Part shown: piece after piece, positions 36,360-51,357 of the stretch
Position numbering within the stretch: the first letter of the stretch is position 1
Layout: every line of letters starts with the position of its first letter
NCBI GenBank assembly: GCA_016758965.1
Contig: JAEPRB010000096.1
Coordinates: 1 to 64,000 of the forward strand
Direction of reading: 5' to 3'
Length of the DNA: 64,000 nucleotides
Source: Circinella minor
Taxonomy: Eukaryota > Mucoromycota > Mucoromycetes > Mucorales > Lichtheimiaceae
Notes under the pieces: generated by a model
Databases searched by the model: none
The model's input: the letters and a program-made list of their open reading frames with translations, nothing else
Told to the model about the DNA's origin: nothing
Made by a program: the position numbers and the translations under genes

Positions 36360-38043
36360 ATGTTGCCAGCAATGCGATTTCAGTTTTGTAAAATTACGAC
36401 TTTTGTACCTACACAAATGTCAACTACACGCGTACGTTCTTTTCAAGTAGCATCAAAATGTTGGACACGACCCTTGTCATTACAACAGGGGTCCACTGTA
36501 ACATTGAGGTTCGTTTATTATTATTATTTTTATTAATGTAATAAACAGCTATATTTTTATGTATGATACTTAAACGACTTTTTAAAAAAATAATGGTAAT
36601 AGACTTCGTAATATCCAGCAGTATCAAGTAAATAATTTTTGTAAAGTTATTAGTCGACGTGGATTAGCATCCCCTAGTAACGACAACCATGGCAACGATG
36701 AATCAAAGGCTACTACACCAAAACAAAAGTTACAACAAAAAGCTGCCAATGCGAAAATGATGATTAATTCGGTAGGCAGTTTAAATAGAAGGAACTAAGG
36801 AATCAGTAATGGATTAAACAAAAATCTCACATGAATTCAAAACTATCATTTACTATTATGATGATAGATTAAAGACAAGGCTATTCCAGCTCATGAAAAT
36901 ATTTATACAATTCCAAACTTTCTGACCTTTGCAAGATTAGTTTCAGCACCATTTATAGGATATTTGATCATGAAGCACGACTATGAATTCGCATTAGGAA
37001 TATTTGCATTGGCAGGATTCACGGACTTGGTAAGGCCACGTGTGATAAAAAAAAATAGCTCTGTGTGACTCCCTGCCCCCCCTTCCTCTAAAAAATACAG
37101 GATAGATATATTTATCTGTATGCACATCTCAAATTAATCGCTATATATGCAATATATGTATACATGTATATATACATATATAACTTGCCGCTCAACTTTT
37201 CTACTTCTCCTATCTTTTTTTTTAATAATTCTTAAATTAGCTTGATGGGTACATTGCGCGTAAATATAATCTCAAGACGGTAGTTGGTAGTATCATTGAT
37301 CCAGCTGCAGACAAGGCATTAATGACTGTGATGACGATCACTTTGGCAGCAGAAGGTGTATTACCAGGTAAGTTGATTTTTATTAGTTATATAACTTATA
37401 TGAGAAGACTTTTATTAGTATATGGTAATTATAATTATGATAATGATAATTTTTTTTTTATTCTTCAACGCCTTTTTATATAAAAACAAGTACCATTGGC
37501 TGGCTTAATTCTTGGGCGTGATGCGGGGCTTGTGCTTGCCGCCTTTTATTATCGGTATATCTCATTACCAAAACCAGTAAGTCGCAAGTTTAATATAGGC
37601 GGAACAAATCTGATTGATCATTGTTTATTGATGGGTACACAAGAAAACATTAGTGCGGTACTTTGATTTCTCAATACCATCTGCAGAAGTTCGCCCCACC
37701 ATGATTAGCAAGGTGAATACAGCACTTCAATTAGTTCTTATGGCAGCTTCTTTGACTTCAACTGCCTTAGGCCAACCTTCTTCTGAAATTATGACGGCTT
37801 TACAGTAAGTTTTAAATTAATATTATTCTTTGATTGTTGTATAGGAATATCCTATTTTTCTTTTAAAAAATGAACAAAAAAAAAAAAAAAAAGGAGAGGA
37901 AAAAACTAATTCCTAATTATTTTTATGTCTGTGGGTGCTTGTTTTTTTTTAGTTGGACAGTTGGTGGCACAACAATTTGGTCTGGCGCCAGCTATATTTA
38001 TTCTAAGGACGCTGTACGAATCCTTAATCACGAAACTAAATAG
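36360..38043 (+). CDS. CRD1: mitochondrial cardiolipin synthase
   Basis: Joins CDP-diacylglycerol with phosphatidylglycerol to make cardiolipin in the inner mitochondrial membrane. Seven exons: 36360-36508, 36603-36771, 36868-37029, 37241-37367, 37491-37576, 37644-37804, 37953-38043; phases agree, giving 314 aa. The first 100 residues are basic and poor in acids, like a mitochondrial presequence. IYTIPNFLTFARL opens the CDP-alcohol phosphotransferase domain. The catalytic motif is complete: D159, D162-G163, A166-R167, G176, D180, D184, with intron 3 falling between Leu160 and Leu161. LVRYFDFSIPS and further hydrophobic helices follow. The eukaryotic CRD1 type, rather than PGS1 or choline phosphotransferase, is indicated by DGYIARKYN and DPAADKALM. 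Confidence 0.92.
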
Positions 38044-38433
38044 TGTTGCTGTATAATTATTGTGTATCACCCATACATTATACAACCAGATTAACAACTA
38101 CCAAACCCAATTTTTTTTTAAAACACATTTTGTTACAATAAGGAAAATGCTCATTAAAGCAACTCATCGCACGATAACGAAACTCATTTTTCTTTTTTTT
38201 TTTTCTACTTTTTCTTTTTCTCCTCTTTTCTCTTCTTCCTCTTCACTTTTTTCAGTCATTCCTTATTTTTTTTTAACTCAATCCATTACTTTTAATTTGT
38301 ATTAAAAGCAGTTTTATATATCATTTTCATATTTTTTTTTAAATTAAACATTCAGTCCTTTATATATTGATGCATATTATCATTTTTGACGAAAAGATCA
38401 ACTGTTACTATAATTATAACAAAGTTAACAACA
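38044..38433. promoter_or_regulatory. CRD1-kinesin interval
   Basis: 390 bp. A strong pyrimidine tract (38190-38255) resembles a fungal core promoter or 5' leader. No gene seen. Confidence 0.4.
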
Positions 38434-41400
38434 ATGCCCGTCAGCACACAACTTCCTATAAAAACTTCTTCAACTAAGCCGTTAAGTCGTCATAACTACG
38501 ACGTAATAATCAACGATAAAAAGAATAAACAATCTATTGAAAACATCACAACTACTACAAAAACTGTGATCCCAACAGCAACAATAAAATCTACTACTGT
38601 AGGAGAACAACGAAAGCAACAACAAGAGCGGAGCGTTCAAGTTGGTAAGAATGAAAAAAGAAATATCTATTACCCCTGGTTCCCTATTTTTTTTTTTTTT
38701 ATATTTTTCTTAAACAGGTTTTTGACAATATTTTTTTTCATTGTTTTTTTTTTATTTTTAGCTTTAAGAGTTCGACCTACTGAACATGTCAATGAAACCG
38801 TTTCAACTTGGGGTAAAGTGATTACCATTGCACCATTTCAAAAGTCATTCGCGTTCGATCATGTATTTGAATCGACTAGTACACAAGAACAAGTATTCCG
38901 AGGCACAACATTGGATTTAATTGGTCAAGTGATAGATGGTAAGTTTATTTGGGAAAACAATAGTAATCCTGTTTTGAGTTAAAATTGATTTTTAAACAAT
39001 TATGTAATCCATATATTCTTTTATCCTTCCCCTTTCAATCGATAATGAAATAAAAATAGGTCGTAATGCTACACTTTTGGCATACGTAAGTTTTTCTTTT
39101 TCTTTTTTTTTTTATGGATTCTAACATTCATTATCATGTGAAATATATTACTAAAAAAAAATTTGGGTTATGTATATTGTCGTACAGGGTGAAAAATCAA
39201 CGGGAAAATCATACTCTTTAGGATGTACATTGAATAATTATGATAATCCAGAAAATGAAGGTATAACAGAGAAAGAAAATTCTTTTTTTTTATTATTATT
39301 ATAATGATGATAATTATAACTGGATCAACTGACTAAAAGGAAGATGCGTTAGGCATTATTCCAAGAGCTGCAGCAACACTTTTTGATCGTTTACAACAAC
39401 CCAACAATCAATCACTACGACCTGCATCAACATTTACTTCTTCAACATCTTCTACTTCTTTACGGGCACCAAGACCAACTCAATCCACTTCTGCTTCAGC
39501 AAGGTTACGGCCTGTTTCTATGGCAGCTCCTCCTCGACGTGGTTCTACGCCTAATTTATCCAACGGTACCAATGCACCACGCTATACAGTTCGAATTTCA
39601 TTTGCTCAAGTTTATGAAGATAAATTAGTCGATTTGTTAAATAACAACAATGATGATAAACGTGACAAGAGAAATACAACAAGTTTCCCATTTGATAGAC
39701 CCGTTCGTAATGCTCAACAAAATCAACATGGAATTAAAGAAGTCGTTGTCCGAAATACAGGAGATATTTTAAGGTTTTTTATCAATTTTCTTTATTCTAT
39801 TCATTGTCATTTCACGTAACACAATACCAATTAAAAGAAACACAAGCTAAAAATTAATTATTGTTTGTGTAAATTTAGATATCTTGAAATGGGCGTCGAA
39901 TCATCAAATCAACAAAAACATACTACCGTTTTCACAATCATATTGACACAAGAGAAATGGGTCAAGAAGCAACAACAAGAACAACAAGAACAAGAACAAC
40001 CAATATCTTCTTCATCAGCAACAACTTCAACATCTCGAATACCCATGATTGCTAGTAAATCATTACCTTCTAAATCTTCCAATGCTTTAGTAGCATCTGC
40101 CAAACGTCGTGTTAGTACATTGAATGTCAAGGCAATGGTTGGACAAATGGAAAAAATCAATAAAGAAGAAGAAGGTGAATGGGTTGCTCAACATTCAAGG
40201 TTACACTTTGTTGATTTGTCCAACCCCACAAGCGATAATATGGAGGAATTATTCCCTCTTTTGAGTATGCCAAGTAACGATCCCAAACTGGATGGTATTA
40301 CCGAAAAGGAAGAATCTCGTTTGATCAAATTACTTCAAGGCTCTTCTACTGTTTCCTTATTGGCATGTATCAATACGGAAGACTTGGAACGTACTGAAAA
40401 GACAGTGAAATATGCTTGCCGTGCTCGTAACAATAAGATAGATGCGGATTATCATTATTGTGAAGAGTGGATGAAGAATGATAACCCAAGCTTTTTACGG
40501 GAGACCATTGCAAAATTACAAGCCGAAGTTCAGACACTTAGCAAAAATGATGATGAAGATGATAGCATTATTAATAGTCCTTCTTCCTTCACATCTTCAT
40601 CTCGTCTCCGCCATATTTCTTCTTCATCATGTTCGTCAGCCAACTCTGATCGAATTTCCGTGGGTCCTTCTTCTTCAGCACGTACGACAATCACTATACC
40701 AGATACAACTAATGAAATGGATGCTCAACATACAGTGCTTGCCGATTTACGACAACAAATTGAAGAATTACAAAATGAAGTAGCTGTAACTCGTGAACGC
40801 AATCGTTTTGTCGAAAAGCAACTCAATTCTGCTCGAAAACAGCAAGAACAAGAGCAACAGCAATCATCACTTTCATTATCTATAGCAACCCCAACAGAAT
40901 CGACTCATCCACAAGATGAGTTAACATCAAAAGCTGAAAATGTTAAGAAAGAAAAAGAGGAGGAACAAAAGCTTAGCGCGTCCGAATTATCATCACTCAA
41001 AGACCTCAAGGCATCCTTGGCACGATCTATTGCACGTGAACAAGCCATCAATGGTTATATTGATGCAATCGAAAAGAAGATTACCAGCTTAACAAAAGAC
41101 AGTAACAATAATGATACCTCCGCTTCTTTGGAATTGATCCGTCAAATTAAACAAACATGTCAGAAGACCGATTCGAAAATCATTCAATCTGATACGAATC
41201 AACTTCAACATGAACTTGTTGAGTCCTTAAAGAATGCGATTCAAACCAAAGCGGATCGTGTCGACCAGCTAGAATCACAATTAACTGAAGCTGAGAAGTT
41301 ACGTACTGAACTTGTTAATTTGCGAGAAGAACAATCAGCTCAAATCAAGCAATTGACGGGTTCTTTATCTACTGCCCAGGAAGAGTGTACTTCACTTCAA

Positions 41401-43827
41401 GAACAATTGGAACAAGAACAAACAAAACATCAAGCGGTACAACAACAATCCACAGAAATGATTCAAGCATTGGAAGTTCAATTGAAAGAAGTATCTACTG
41501 AGAACAGTCAAAAAGAACGTGATTTGAAAGATATGAAGATCAAGGTTGATGAATTACAAAAGCATATGTGGGATCAAGAAAAAGGGACTCAATTAACGTT
41601 ACGTAGACGTTTCGAAGAACTTGAGCGTGTCAAACTTGATTTGGACTGTTTGCGTCAAGTAGAGGAAAAACAAAACATGGTTATTGGTAATTTGGATATC
41701 AAGTTAGACCAGATGGAATTATTGACCCAGACTCTACGCCAACAATTACACGAAAAAGATGATTATATCGATAATTTGGCAAAGGAGAACAAGATCAAGA
41801 CTCAGTTAGTAGAAGAAGCACAAAAGATGGTCAATGACGTCGTTCGAGATGTGAACAAGATTGGTCAAGAACGAAAAAAATTGGATATGACTGTTCAAGT
41901 TCTTGAAGGTACACTTCGACGTCAAGATGATTGTTTAACAAGATCAACGGATCAATTACATGAGTTGAAACATCTTTATAGTGCTCAAACTCAAGAAATG
42001 CAAGAAAAACAACAGTACATTGATGAATTGTCGACCAAAAAGCAAAAGCTTGAACAAGAACTTGAAGAGACTACAACAAGAGCATCCAAGAGTGATGATC
42101 GTGCACGTCAACTTGAAATTGAAGTTACCAATGTTCAAACTGCCTTGCAACAACAGATCAATAATGTAAATAGACTTGAAGAGGAGCAGATACAAACGGA
42201 TATTGAATTACAACGAACTAAAGCTTTGGAAAGTCGTGTTGAAGAATTGGATGAAGAATTAGCCAAAATTCACAAAGACCGAGATATGGGTGGAGATACA
42301 GAAGTCACAAGAACAAAGAATGTAGCTGCTACCGATCTGGACGATGTTGATATCCGTGGTATTATTACTGGTCTCGAATCTCGATTACAATCACTTCAAA
42401 AAGCACAACGTGTAGACCAAGATGAGTTTGATAAGCGATTTGAACGTGCAGTGAATGAACTGGAAGAAACTCAAAAGATTAATCGTGATCAACAACGCAC
42501 TATTGAAGCTTTGGAAGCATCGTTGAAAGAAATGCAAATTCAATTAGACGAAACCAACGCAAGCTATACCAAAAAATCCAAACAAGTTGAAGCTTTGGAA
42601 AATCAATTGAGTGAAGACGCTGATGATAATGCATCCGAAGTCAGTAGCTTAGGTAGCAGTGACTTATTGCGACACATGGGTGATGTACCAACAACAAAGG
42701 AATCAAGCTCTTCAGTGGTTGATGAAGACGTGTCCACTAATAAGCAAGAATTATTAGCTAAATTCCGAGAAAAATTACAAGATCCTAAAGGTCAAGAAGA
42801 ACTTTTGAAAAAACTGGCTCGACTGACAGAAGACAACACACAGTTGGCAACCCATGTCACCGATTTAGAAGGTCAAATTAGTCTCCAACGTAGCAAGATG
42901 ACATTGGAGACAAAGAATTTGGAACTTGAAGTGATTCGTTTGACTTCGGCCAAGAATCGATTGGAAAAAGAAATGGAACAAGTGATGTCTACTTCCTCAC
43001 GTAATAGCAAACGTGTCAGCAACAATAATGGTCTTGATAGTTTTACTTCACCACCACAATCACCTCGTGTCATGTCACCTACGAGAGATTCAAGGATACC
43101 CAAATCAGGTTCTCTCCGATCACTTCCAGAAGAGGAACTCAATAATGGAAGACGTATTTCTTCTCAACGCAACAGTCGAACACGAACTGCGTCTACTTCT
43201 ATATTTCCACCACCCACAGCACCACCTTCTAATCCATTACCTCCTGTACCAACAGCATTACCACCTATACCTGCACCCTCATCTTCTACTTCTTCACATG
43301 TTAATTCTGTATCCTCTCCACCCATGTCACCTACACGTTCCATTTCATCCCCCATTCTTATTCGACAAAACTCCAGTACTACTGTAACAAGTGGTGCAAG
43401 TGAAATCACTAGTATAGATACGGATGGTTTAACTTCAGATCGTTATGAACGTATTATTCGATCTATGCAACGCAAAATGCGTATTGCTGAAAATGACGTT
43501 AAAGCACATCAAGATGTGATTAGCAAGCTTGAATCACAACTTTCACGGTCTGAACATATGGTTCGTGAAGTAAAGAAACAATTGGATGTATTATCACGAG
43601 AAAAACAAGCTTCCAGTATTGAAATACAAAATTTACGAAGCCAAGTAAATCAAACCCGTTCACAACATCAATCTGCAGCATTACGTACAGCAGAAGAGTA
43701 CAAAACACTTGAAGAAGAACTTACCAGACAACGTCATTTAAAAGATAAAGCCGAAAAGGCTCGTCTTATCCTTGAAAATAGGATGGAAGAATTAATGAGC
43801 AAGAAAAACAAATTCATGTGCTTCTAA
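38434..43827 (+). CDS. kinesin-like coiled-coil protein with degenerate motor domain
   Basis: Six exons: 38434-38644, 38762-38938, 39060-39085, 39188-39260, 39344-39773, 39879-43827, giving 1621 aa. The N-terminal domain has kinesin order: VALRVRP (about 70-76), FDHVFESTSTQEQVF, Walker A GEKSTGKS (139-146), RISFAQVYEDKLVDLL, and after switch II LLQGSSTVSLLACINTED and VKYACRARN. Switch I, normally NxxSSRSH, reads ESSNQQKH; switch II, normally DLAGSE, reads DLSNPT (about 418-423). ATP hydrolysis is therefore doubtful. Residues about 510-1350 are coiled coil, 1355-1485 Pro/Ser-rich, 1490-1615 coiled coil again. The neck sequence resembles KIF4/KIF21-type kinesins only loosely. Likely a microtubule or cargo scaffold. 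Ser/Gln-rich inserts enlarge the motor at about 195-240 and 320-385. Confidence 0.85.
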
Positions 43828-44132
43828 ATTATATACACACAAAACTTAACTTATTTCCCCCCCCCCTTTTTTTTTTTTATTACCCTCATATTATATAATA
43901 GTATCACACTTTCATTCAATCCTCCCCATAAAAATTTTCTCAATTCCCACATTCACAATCAACAACCTTTTTTCTTTTTTTTTGTATTGTTGTAAACTTA
44001 AATAGTCTATCATTAATTTGTTTTTTTTTTTTCCTTTCTTTCTTTCTCTTTATTTATGTACAATAAAACTCCTTCTCTTTTTTTCTTATTATAAGAATAT
44101 ACAAAAATGTTTTTTTTTTACTTTACTTTACT
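43828..44132. terminator. convergent 3' region, kinesin-like gene and NUC1
   Basis: 305 bp between two converging stop codons. It contains a run of ten C followed by T-runs (43857-43878) and several T-rich tracts, and AATAAA-like AATAAAA at 44062. No gene. Confidence 0.5.
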
Positions 44133-45253
44133 TTATGCTGAAATCTTCTTTTGTTTTTGTGCTTCATGGAATTTAGACATAACAAGTTGACATTTTGTTT
44201 CCTTGCACAAATCATATAAACCATCCTTATTCATCTTATCAAAGAAGGTGAGACCCGCACCACGTTCAACAGCATCCAAAGGAACACGGAATTGTTCTAA
44301 TGGCACTTCATCCGAAATAGGGGCATTAGGCAATACAAATGCACCTACACTGTATTTACCATTACGTTCTGTCATAATAACCTTATAGAAATGGGTAGGA
44401 ACGGCTACATTGGGTGGATTACCAATGACTTGATATTTAACATAGAATTTACCATCAGCTTCTTGATGAGGTAAATACAATGGTCCCGTGAATACATACA
44501 CATCAGGGAAAGTCTTTGTTAACGATCGACAAAAGTTTTCTACATGAGCCCAATAATCCCGGTTAAATCCTTCACCCACTTGAGGTGCAATGTTACTCAA
44601 ATAAAAGGTTTCATTCATAGCTTCTTGATCAAACTTGACATCAGCAGCAGGAACCATATGACCACGATCAAATCCACTCTTATAATAATCCTGAAGACGA
44701 GCACGGAATTGAACAGGAATGTTTGTATCTTCAGAGAAATTGGATTTGGCACGATCGACACCTTCTTGACGTTTGAGAGAGGCAGGTGTCAAATGTTCAG
44801 CGACCCAGTTAGGATTACGATCGCGACGATTGTAAGATACAACATAGGCATTACGATATACAATGTCATTGACAGGGCCTATTCATTTTTTTTTTTTAAT
44901 ATGTTATTTTTTTTTTTTTTTTTTGTATAGAGTGTTATAAATCTTAATTGCTTTACATATTAAACATGTTAAATAAGGAAGTTTACTAAGGAATGAGAAA
45001 AAAAAGAGGTTTCAAAGAAATATATACCTGGGAAGCCGAAAGGTAAAATGGTCTTTGCATTCTCAATCTTGTCTAACGTACGTTGAGGTCCACCAGCTGG
45101 TCCAGGAACAGGTCTAGGTGCAACAGGAATAGGTTGACTAATAGCAGCAGGCTTAGGCTTTTGAGCAAATTTGAGATAAGCAGCATAAGAGACAGCACCA
45201 AGAGCGGCACCTCCTACTAAATAAGACACACGTTCAGCAGCTGGCGAAGCCAT
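44133..45253 (-). CDS. NUC1: mitochondrial DNA/RNA non-specific endonuclease (Nuc1/EndoG)
   Basis: Nuc1/EndoG is a sugar-non-specific nuclease of the mitochondrial intermembrane space, released in programmed cell death and involved in mtDNA turnover. Two exons on the minus strand: 45253-45028 and 44878-44133, giving 323 aa (yeast Nuc1 is 329). Residues 1-75 hold a hydrophobic Ala/Gly-rich stretch (SYLVGGAALGAVSYAAYL) and a Pro-rich linker, consistent with a mitochondrial anchor. The nuclease domain begins at about 76 (FPGPVNDIVYRNAYVVSYNRRDRNPNW). The catalytic DRGH is at about 146-149, NIAPQ at about 171 and NRDYWAHVE at about 181, so the metal-binding Asn and general base His are present. 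Predicted active. Confidence 0.95.
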
Positions 45254-45517
45254 GTTAATTCGGATTGAAGAAGAAGAAAAAAAAAGTGGGGGAGAAAGGG
45301 TAATAAACAATTAAAAAAAAAAAAAAAACGTTAACCCTCACTTTGAGTTGTTACTGGGTTTTAAAATATGTTATTCTATTATTTCAAAATAACTTGGATA
45401 GTAGTAAGATGATTTATTATTATATTTTTAATATGAATGCAAAAATTATGTGAGTGAGTGGGTCTTTTTTTTTTTTTGAGTGAGTGAGTGAAAGTTATAT
45501 AGAAAGAAATGATACAA

Positions 45518-45550
<33 letters not shown>

Positions 45551-45641
45551 GAAAGTATGCGAAGAGTAGAGTAACAGGAAAAGGAGAAAGGAGGAGGGGA
45601 AGGAAGAGATGGGGGATGTGATGGGGAATGAAAGAAACAAA
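45254..45641. other. NUC1-KRR1 interval
   Basis: 388 bp of simple sequence: poly-A, (AAT)n near 45515, purine-rich tract 45550-45630. It should hold the NUC1 promoter and the KRR1 3' UTR, which is C-rich on the minus strand. No gene. Confidence 0.5.
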
Positions 45642-47614
<1,973 letters not shown>

Positions 47615-49028
47615 ATGTTGACACGATCGTTAAGACCTATTCGTCATGCTGCGTTTTTACAAGCTACAAGATATCATTCCAGTGTAGCACCTGAAAAAAA
47701 TCTTTCAATGGCTTTAAAATATTGTACTGATTCTGTTAGGTAGAAAAAAAAAACAAGTTTCTTTATTATTCTTACTGTCCCATGTTAAAATAATAATAAT
47801 AATAATAATAACTAAACCCCGAGAAGACAACGCGATTATGAAGGATATTTATGTGTTCCTTTTTATCCAAGACATCTTCGAGACGTAGAATATGCTATTC
47901 GTGCATTTAATGTGGAATTAGCTTCCATTCGTGAAAGTGTTTCTAATCCAAACACAGGTAAAATGAGAATGCAGTTTTGGAAAGATACTATTGATAAAAT
48001 TTATAAGGTATTTTTATTCTACATTCATTTATTTTGTTCAAGGATATATATATATATATATATAAATGTTAAATGGGGAAGTTTCTGTATCATATTAGGG
48101 TAATCCTCCACAACAACCAATTGCATTAGCTTTGGATGCTGCTTTAAAACAATCTAAATTATCATCACTATGGTTTAAACGAATCATTAATGAACGCGTA
48201 TGTATGATAAATAAAAAAAAATGAATAAGAATGGATCGATGTTGATTTTATACGGAAAGTATATAAATCAAGTGACGAAGTTAATATATGGATGAAATAG
48301 AGTTTTATTACTAAAATAAATGATTATAGATGACAAATTTAGACGATCATCAATTCATGACTATCAGTGATATGGAAACATATTCTGAAAATACTGCATC
48401 CAGTTTACTTTACTTACAACTTGAATCGCTTGGTATTAAAGATGTAAATGCAGATCACGCCATCAGTCATATTGGTAAAATGATTGGTATTACTACATTT
48501 TTAAGATCACTTCCTTTTCATTTAAGTCAAAAAAGAATGGTGTTACCAGCTCAAATCACTGCCAAGGTAACGTGGAAAATGAAATGATACTTGATTACCA
48601 AAAGAAGACACAGGGACAATTTTTGATTTTTGATTTTTTTTTTTTAATTAGTATAATATTTCACAAGAAGAAGTATTTCGAAAGGGTCATGTAGAAGGAA
48701 TGGAAGATGCTGTATTTGAAGTTGCAACAGCTGCAAATGATCATTTATTAACTGCTCGTTCTATGTTAACTAAAGTTCCTTCAGATGCATTTCCAGTAGT
48801 ACTTTCAGCAGTAAGTGATATGAATCCTTTGCTAAATATTTAAAATGGGAAAGTATTATAACTTTTAAATTCTAAACTTTTTATCTTCTAAAAAAAAAGA
48901 TTCCCACGGCAAGATATCTTGAAAAACTTGAAGCAACTAATTTTAATGTTTTTGATACATCATTACAACGTAAAGATTGGAAACTTCCTTTAGCTTTATG
49001 GAATGCACATCGAAAGCAAGAAATCTAA
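47615..49028 (+). CDS. NDUFAF6: NDUFAF6-like complex I assembly factor (squalene/phytoene synthase fold)
   Basis: NDUFAF6 is a mitochondrial matrix protein required early in complex I assembly; it has the squalene/phytoene synthase fold without the prenyl-transferase active site. Six exons: 47615-47739, 47827-48007, 48099-48197, 48330-48566, 48652-48810, 48900-49028; phases agree, giving 309 aa (human 333). The basic N-terminus MLTRSLRPIRHAAFLQATRYHSS is a likely presequence. Landmarks: RDYEGYLCVPFYPRHLRDVEYAIRAFNVELA, MRMQFWKDTIDKIY, ISHIGKMIGITTFLRSLPFH, and a C-terminal ARYLEKLEATNFNVFD...PLALWNAHRK. The aspartate-rich DxxxD substrate motifs of true synthases are not evident. Exon 2 has two possible acceptors three bases apart (GAGAAG at 47821-47826). 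Confidence 0.92.
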
Positions 49029-49357
49029 ATAATAACCCCTTCCCCCCCCCTTACCTCAATCCCTTACCTCAATCTTTTGACACATCATCCCATTTTAGAC
49101 AAAACAAAACAAAAATTACTTTTTTTTTTAATAATAATTACATATTAATATTAAATTGTATATCTTTTTTTATTTATTTACTTGTATATTATGCTAATGT
49201 TTTTAAATGCTTATATTTTTTTCATAAATGATCGTTATTTTTATTTTTTTCATCCTCTCTCTCTCCCCCCCCCCCCCAAAAAAAAAAAAAACTTGCTTAT
49301 TATTATTATTATTATTTTTTTGGGCAAAAAAAAAAATTTTTTTTTTAAACTTTGTAA
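49029..49357. terminator. convergent 3' region, NDUFAF6 and HSF
   Basis: 329 bp between converging stops. Contains a C-run at 49042-49050, a longer C-run followed by an A-run near 49264-49290, and (TTA)n. No gene. Confidence 0.5.
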
Positions 49358-51357
49358 TTATTCCGATGGTTCCCATAATACAGAATCCCAAAAGGAACAA
49401 TCATCATTCGTATTACTGATAGGAATACTTGGAATTCCTCCTTGTTGTTCCTGTTGAGGATGAGGATGATGATGATGAGGTTGAATACCCAATTGTTTGG
49501 CTAATGCTTCAACATTATTATCAAGTTGATCGATATTTTGATTCATGGAACTAGCGGCATTACCTAATGTTTGGATTTGACTTGTCATTTCTGGTAATAA
49601 AGTGGTGGCCGTACTCGTTCCTGTTGTAGGGTTCCAAAACACATCATGTTGACTCATTTGAGTAAGATGGGAAAGTGAAGATTGTAATTGATCTTGATCA
49701 ATTGTTTGTGGCACTAAAAATTATTTTATAGAAAAAAAAAATACATACAACATACCATAATTTGTTGGTCGAATGGGAAGGGTTTTTGTACGGATGTTTG
49801 AGTATATCGACCAGAAAAGCTGCTTATAATAAACTAATAATGAGTTATACACAATTAAAAAGGAAAGTAACCTTACCTTCTACTAAATCATTTAAATCAA
49901 ATACAGGGGATGCAGAAGCCGATAATAAAGGAGAAACAGTCGATGGACAAGGGGAAGTAGCAGCCGTTAATGGTGATAAAAGAGTAGCTTGTAAATGATC
50001 TTGTTGTTCAACACCAAGCATAAGATGTTGTTTCTTATCCCCTAAAGAATGACCACCAGCTTGAGAAGAAGAATTGGATAACGCGGGAGTAGAAGTACCA
50101 TTAGAATTTGAAGTATACACCGAAGCCAAAAACCGTAGAATTTTATTAATCGTATCTTGATGTTGATGATTTCTTTCCCGTGCCGTTAAAATTTCTTGCC
50201 AAAGGACTTGATTATCACCTTGCATTTGTTTTAATTCATTACTAATAGTTGTTTGATGACTCTTGATGGCAGTCATTTCATCCATCATTTTCTGAACATC
50301 AGCATCGGAGAAATTTGGTTTTTGTTCTTGTTGTTGTTGTTGTTGATTATGTAAAAGAGGAGAATGGGGGAATACTGAAGAAGTCGATGACATGGGTATG
50401 GATGGTGCTAAAATGGGTGTAGGTGGTAAAGATACAGATGATGCAGATAATGTAGGAGATGATGCAATAGTGTTGGTAGAAGAAAAGAGAGGTGTAGTAG
50501 GTGTAACAGGTGTTGATGCAGCAGGTGTAGTAATATTAGTTGTAGAAGGTGATAAAAATGATGATGCTGGTGATGCTAATGGTGATGATGACAAAGCGGC
50601 AGAACTTTTAGCGGCAACAGTAGAACTTGTTTTCTTTGCTTTTTGTTTACTTTTTGATTTGCTGCTACGTTTACGTTGAACCAATAAGAGTAAATCGGGT
50701 TGGTCCCGTCGGAACCGAGGATTGGCAAATTCAATGACATCCATACCGGCATTATGGTCTGGTCGAAGTACACCTTGTTGTAATTGTGGTACTTTATGAA
50801 AACCATATGTATTGAGTTGTCGAACAAAAGATGAGAAATGATCATGTTTAAAATATTGGGGTAAAATACGCTTTGCAAGTTCTGTTGGTCGAGTAACGAT
50901 AAACGATGTACCATCGTTTGACCAACGAATTAATTCATTGGTGCTTGGATCATTAACCATACTTTTTATATTATAAACATGATGATAGAAACAGAGATAG
51001 TTTTTTTTTGCATTTTATTTGTGCATAGGATGATGATGATATATATGATGTATGTATATGTATTGTGTGTATATTGTATATTTACATATGTAATAAAATA
51101 TGATATAATTCAACGTAATATATATATTAAAAAAAAAAAAAGAGAGAGAATATAAAAAAAAAAGGTTTTGTGAGTTGTGCGGGTCTTTTTTTTTTTTTGG
51201 TTACGGGAAAATAAAGGAAAAAAAAAAGGGTGAAACTAAAAATAATGGAATGAGAGTAATAAAATAATACTTACATGAAGAGTTTGCTAAGAAACGGTGC
51301 CACATTACGATTGGCACGAGGAAAACGAGGTGGTGATGACACGGAAGAATTAGTCAT
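49358..51357 (-). CDS. HSF1: heat-shock-factor-type transcription factor
   Basis: Three exons on the minus strand: 51357-51275, 50961-49877, 49713-49358; phases agree, giving 507 aa. The HSF DNA-binding domain spans about residues 18-120: NVAPFLSKLFIMVNDPSTNELIRWSNDGTSF, then the recognition region FKHDHFSSFVRQLNTYGFHKV, and FANPRFRRDQPDLL closes it. A Lys/Ser-rich segment resembling a nuclear localisation signal (about 125-142) follows. Residues about 145-235 are Ser/Thr/Pro-rich. A coiled-coil trimerisation region begins near MMDEMTAIKSHQTTISNEL. The C-terminus has a second hydrophobic-repeat stretch (MNQNIDQLDNNVEALAKQLG), a His/Pro tract and an acidic-aromatic end (CSFWDSVLWEPSE) typical of an activation region. 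Binding to nGAAn repeats is family knowledge. The number of HSF paralogues is unknown from this window. Confidence 0.92.
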
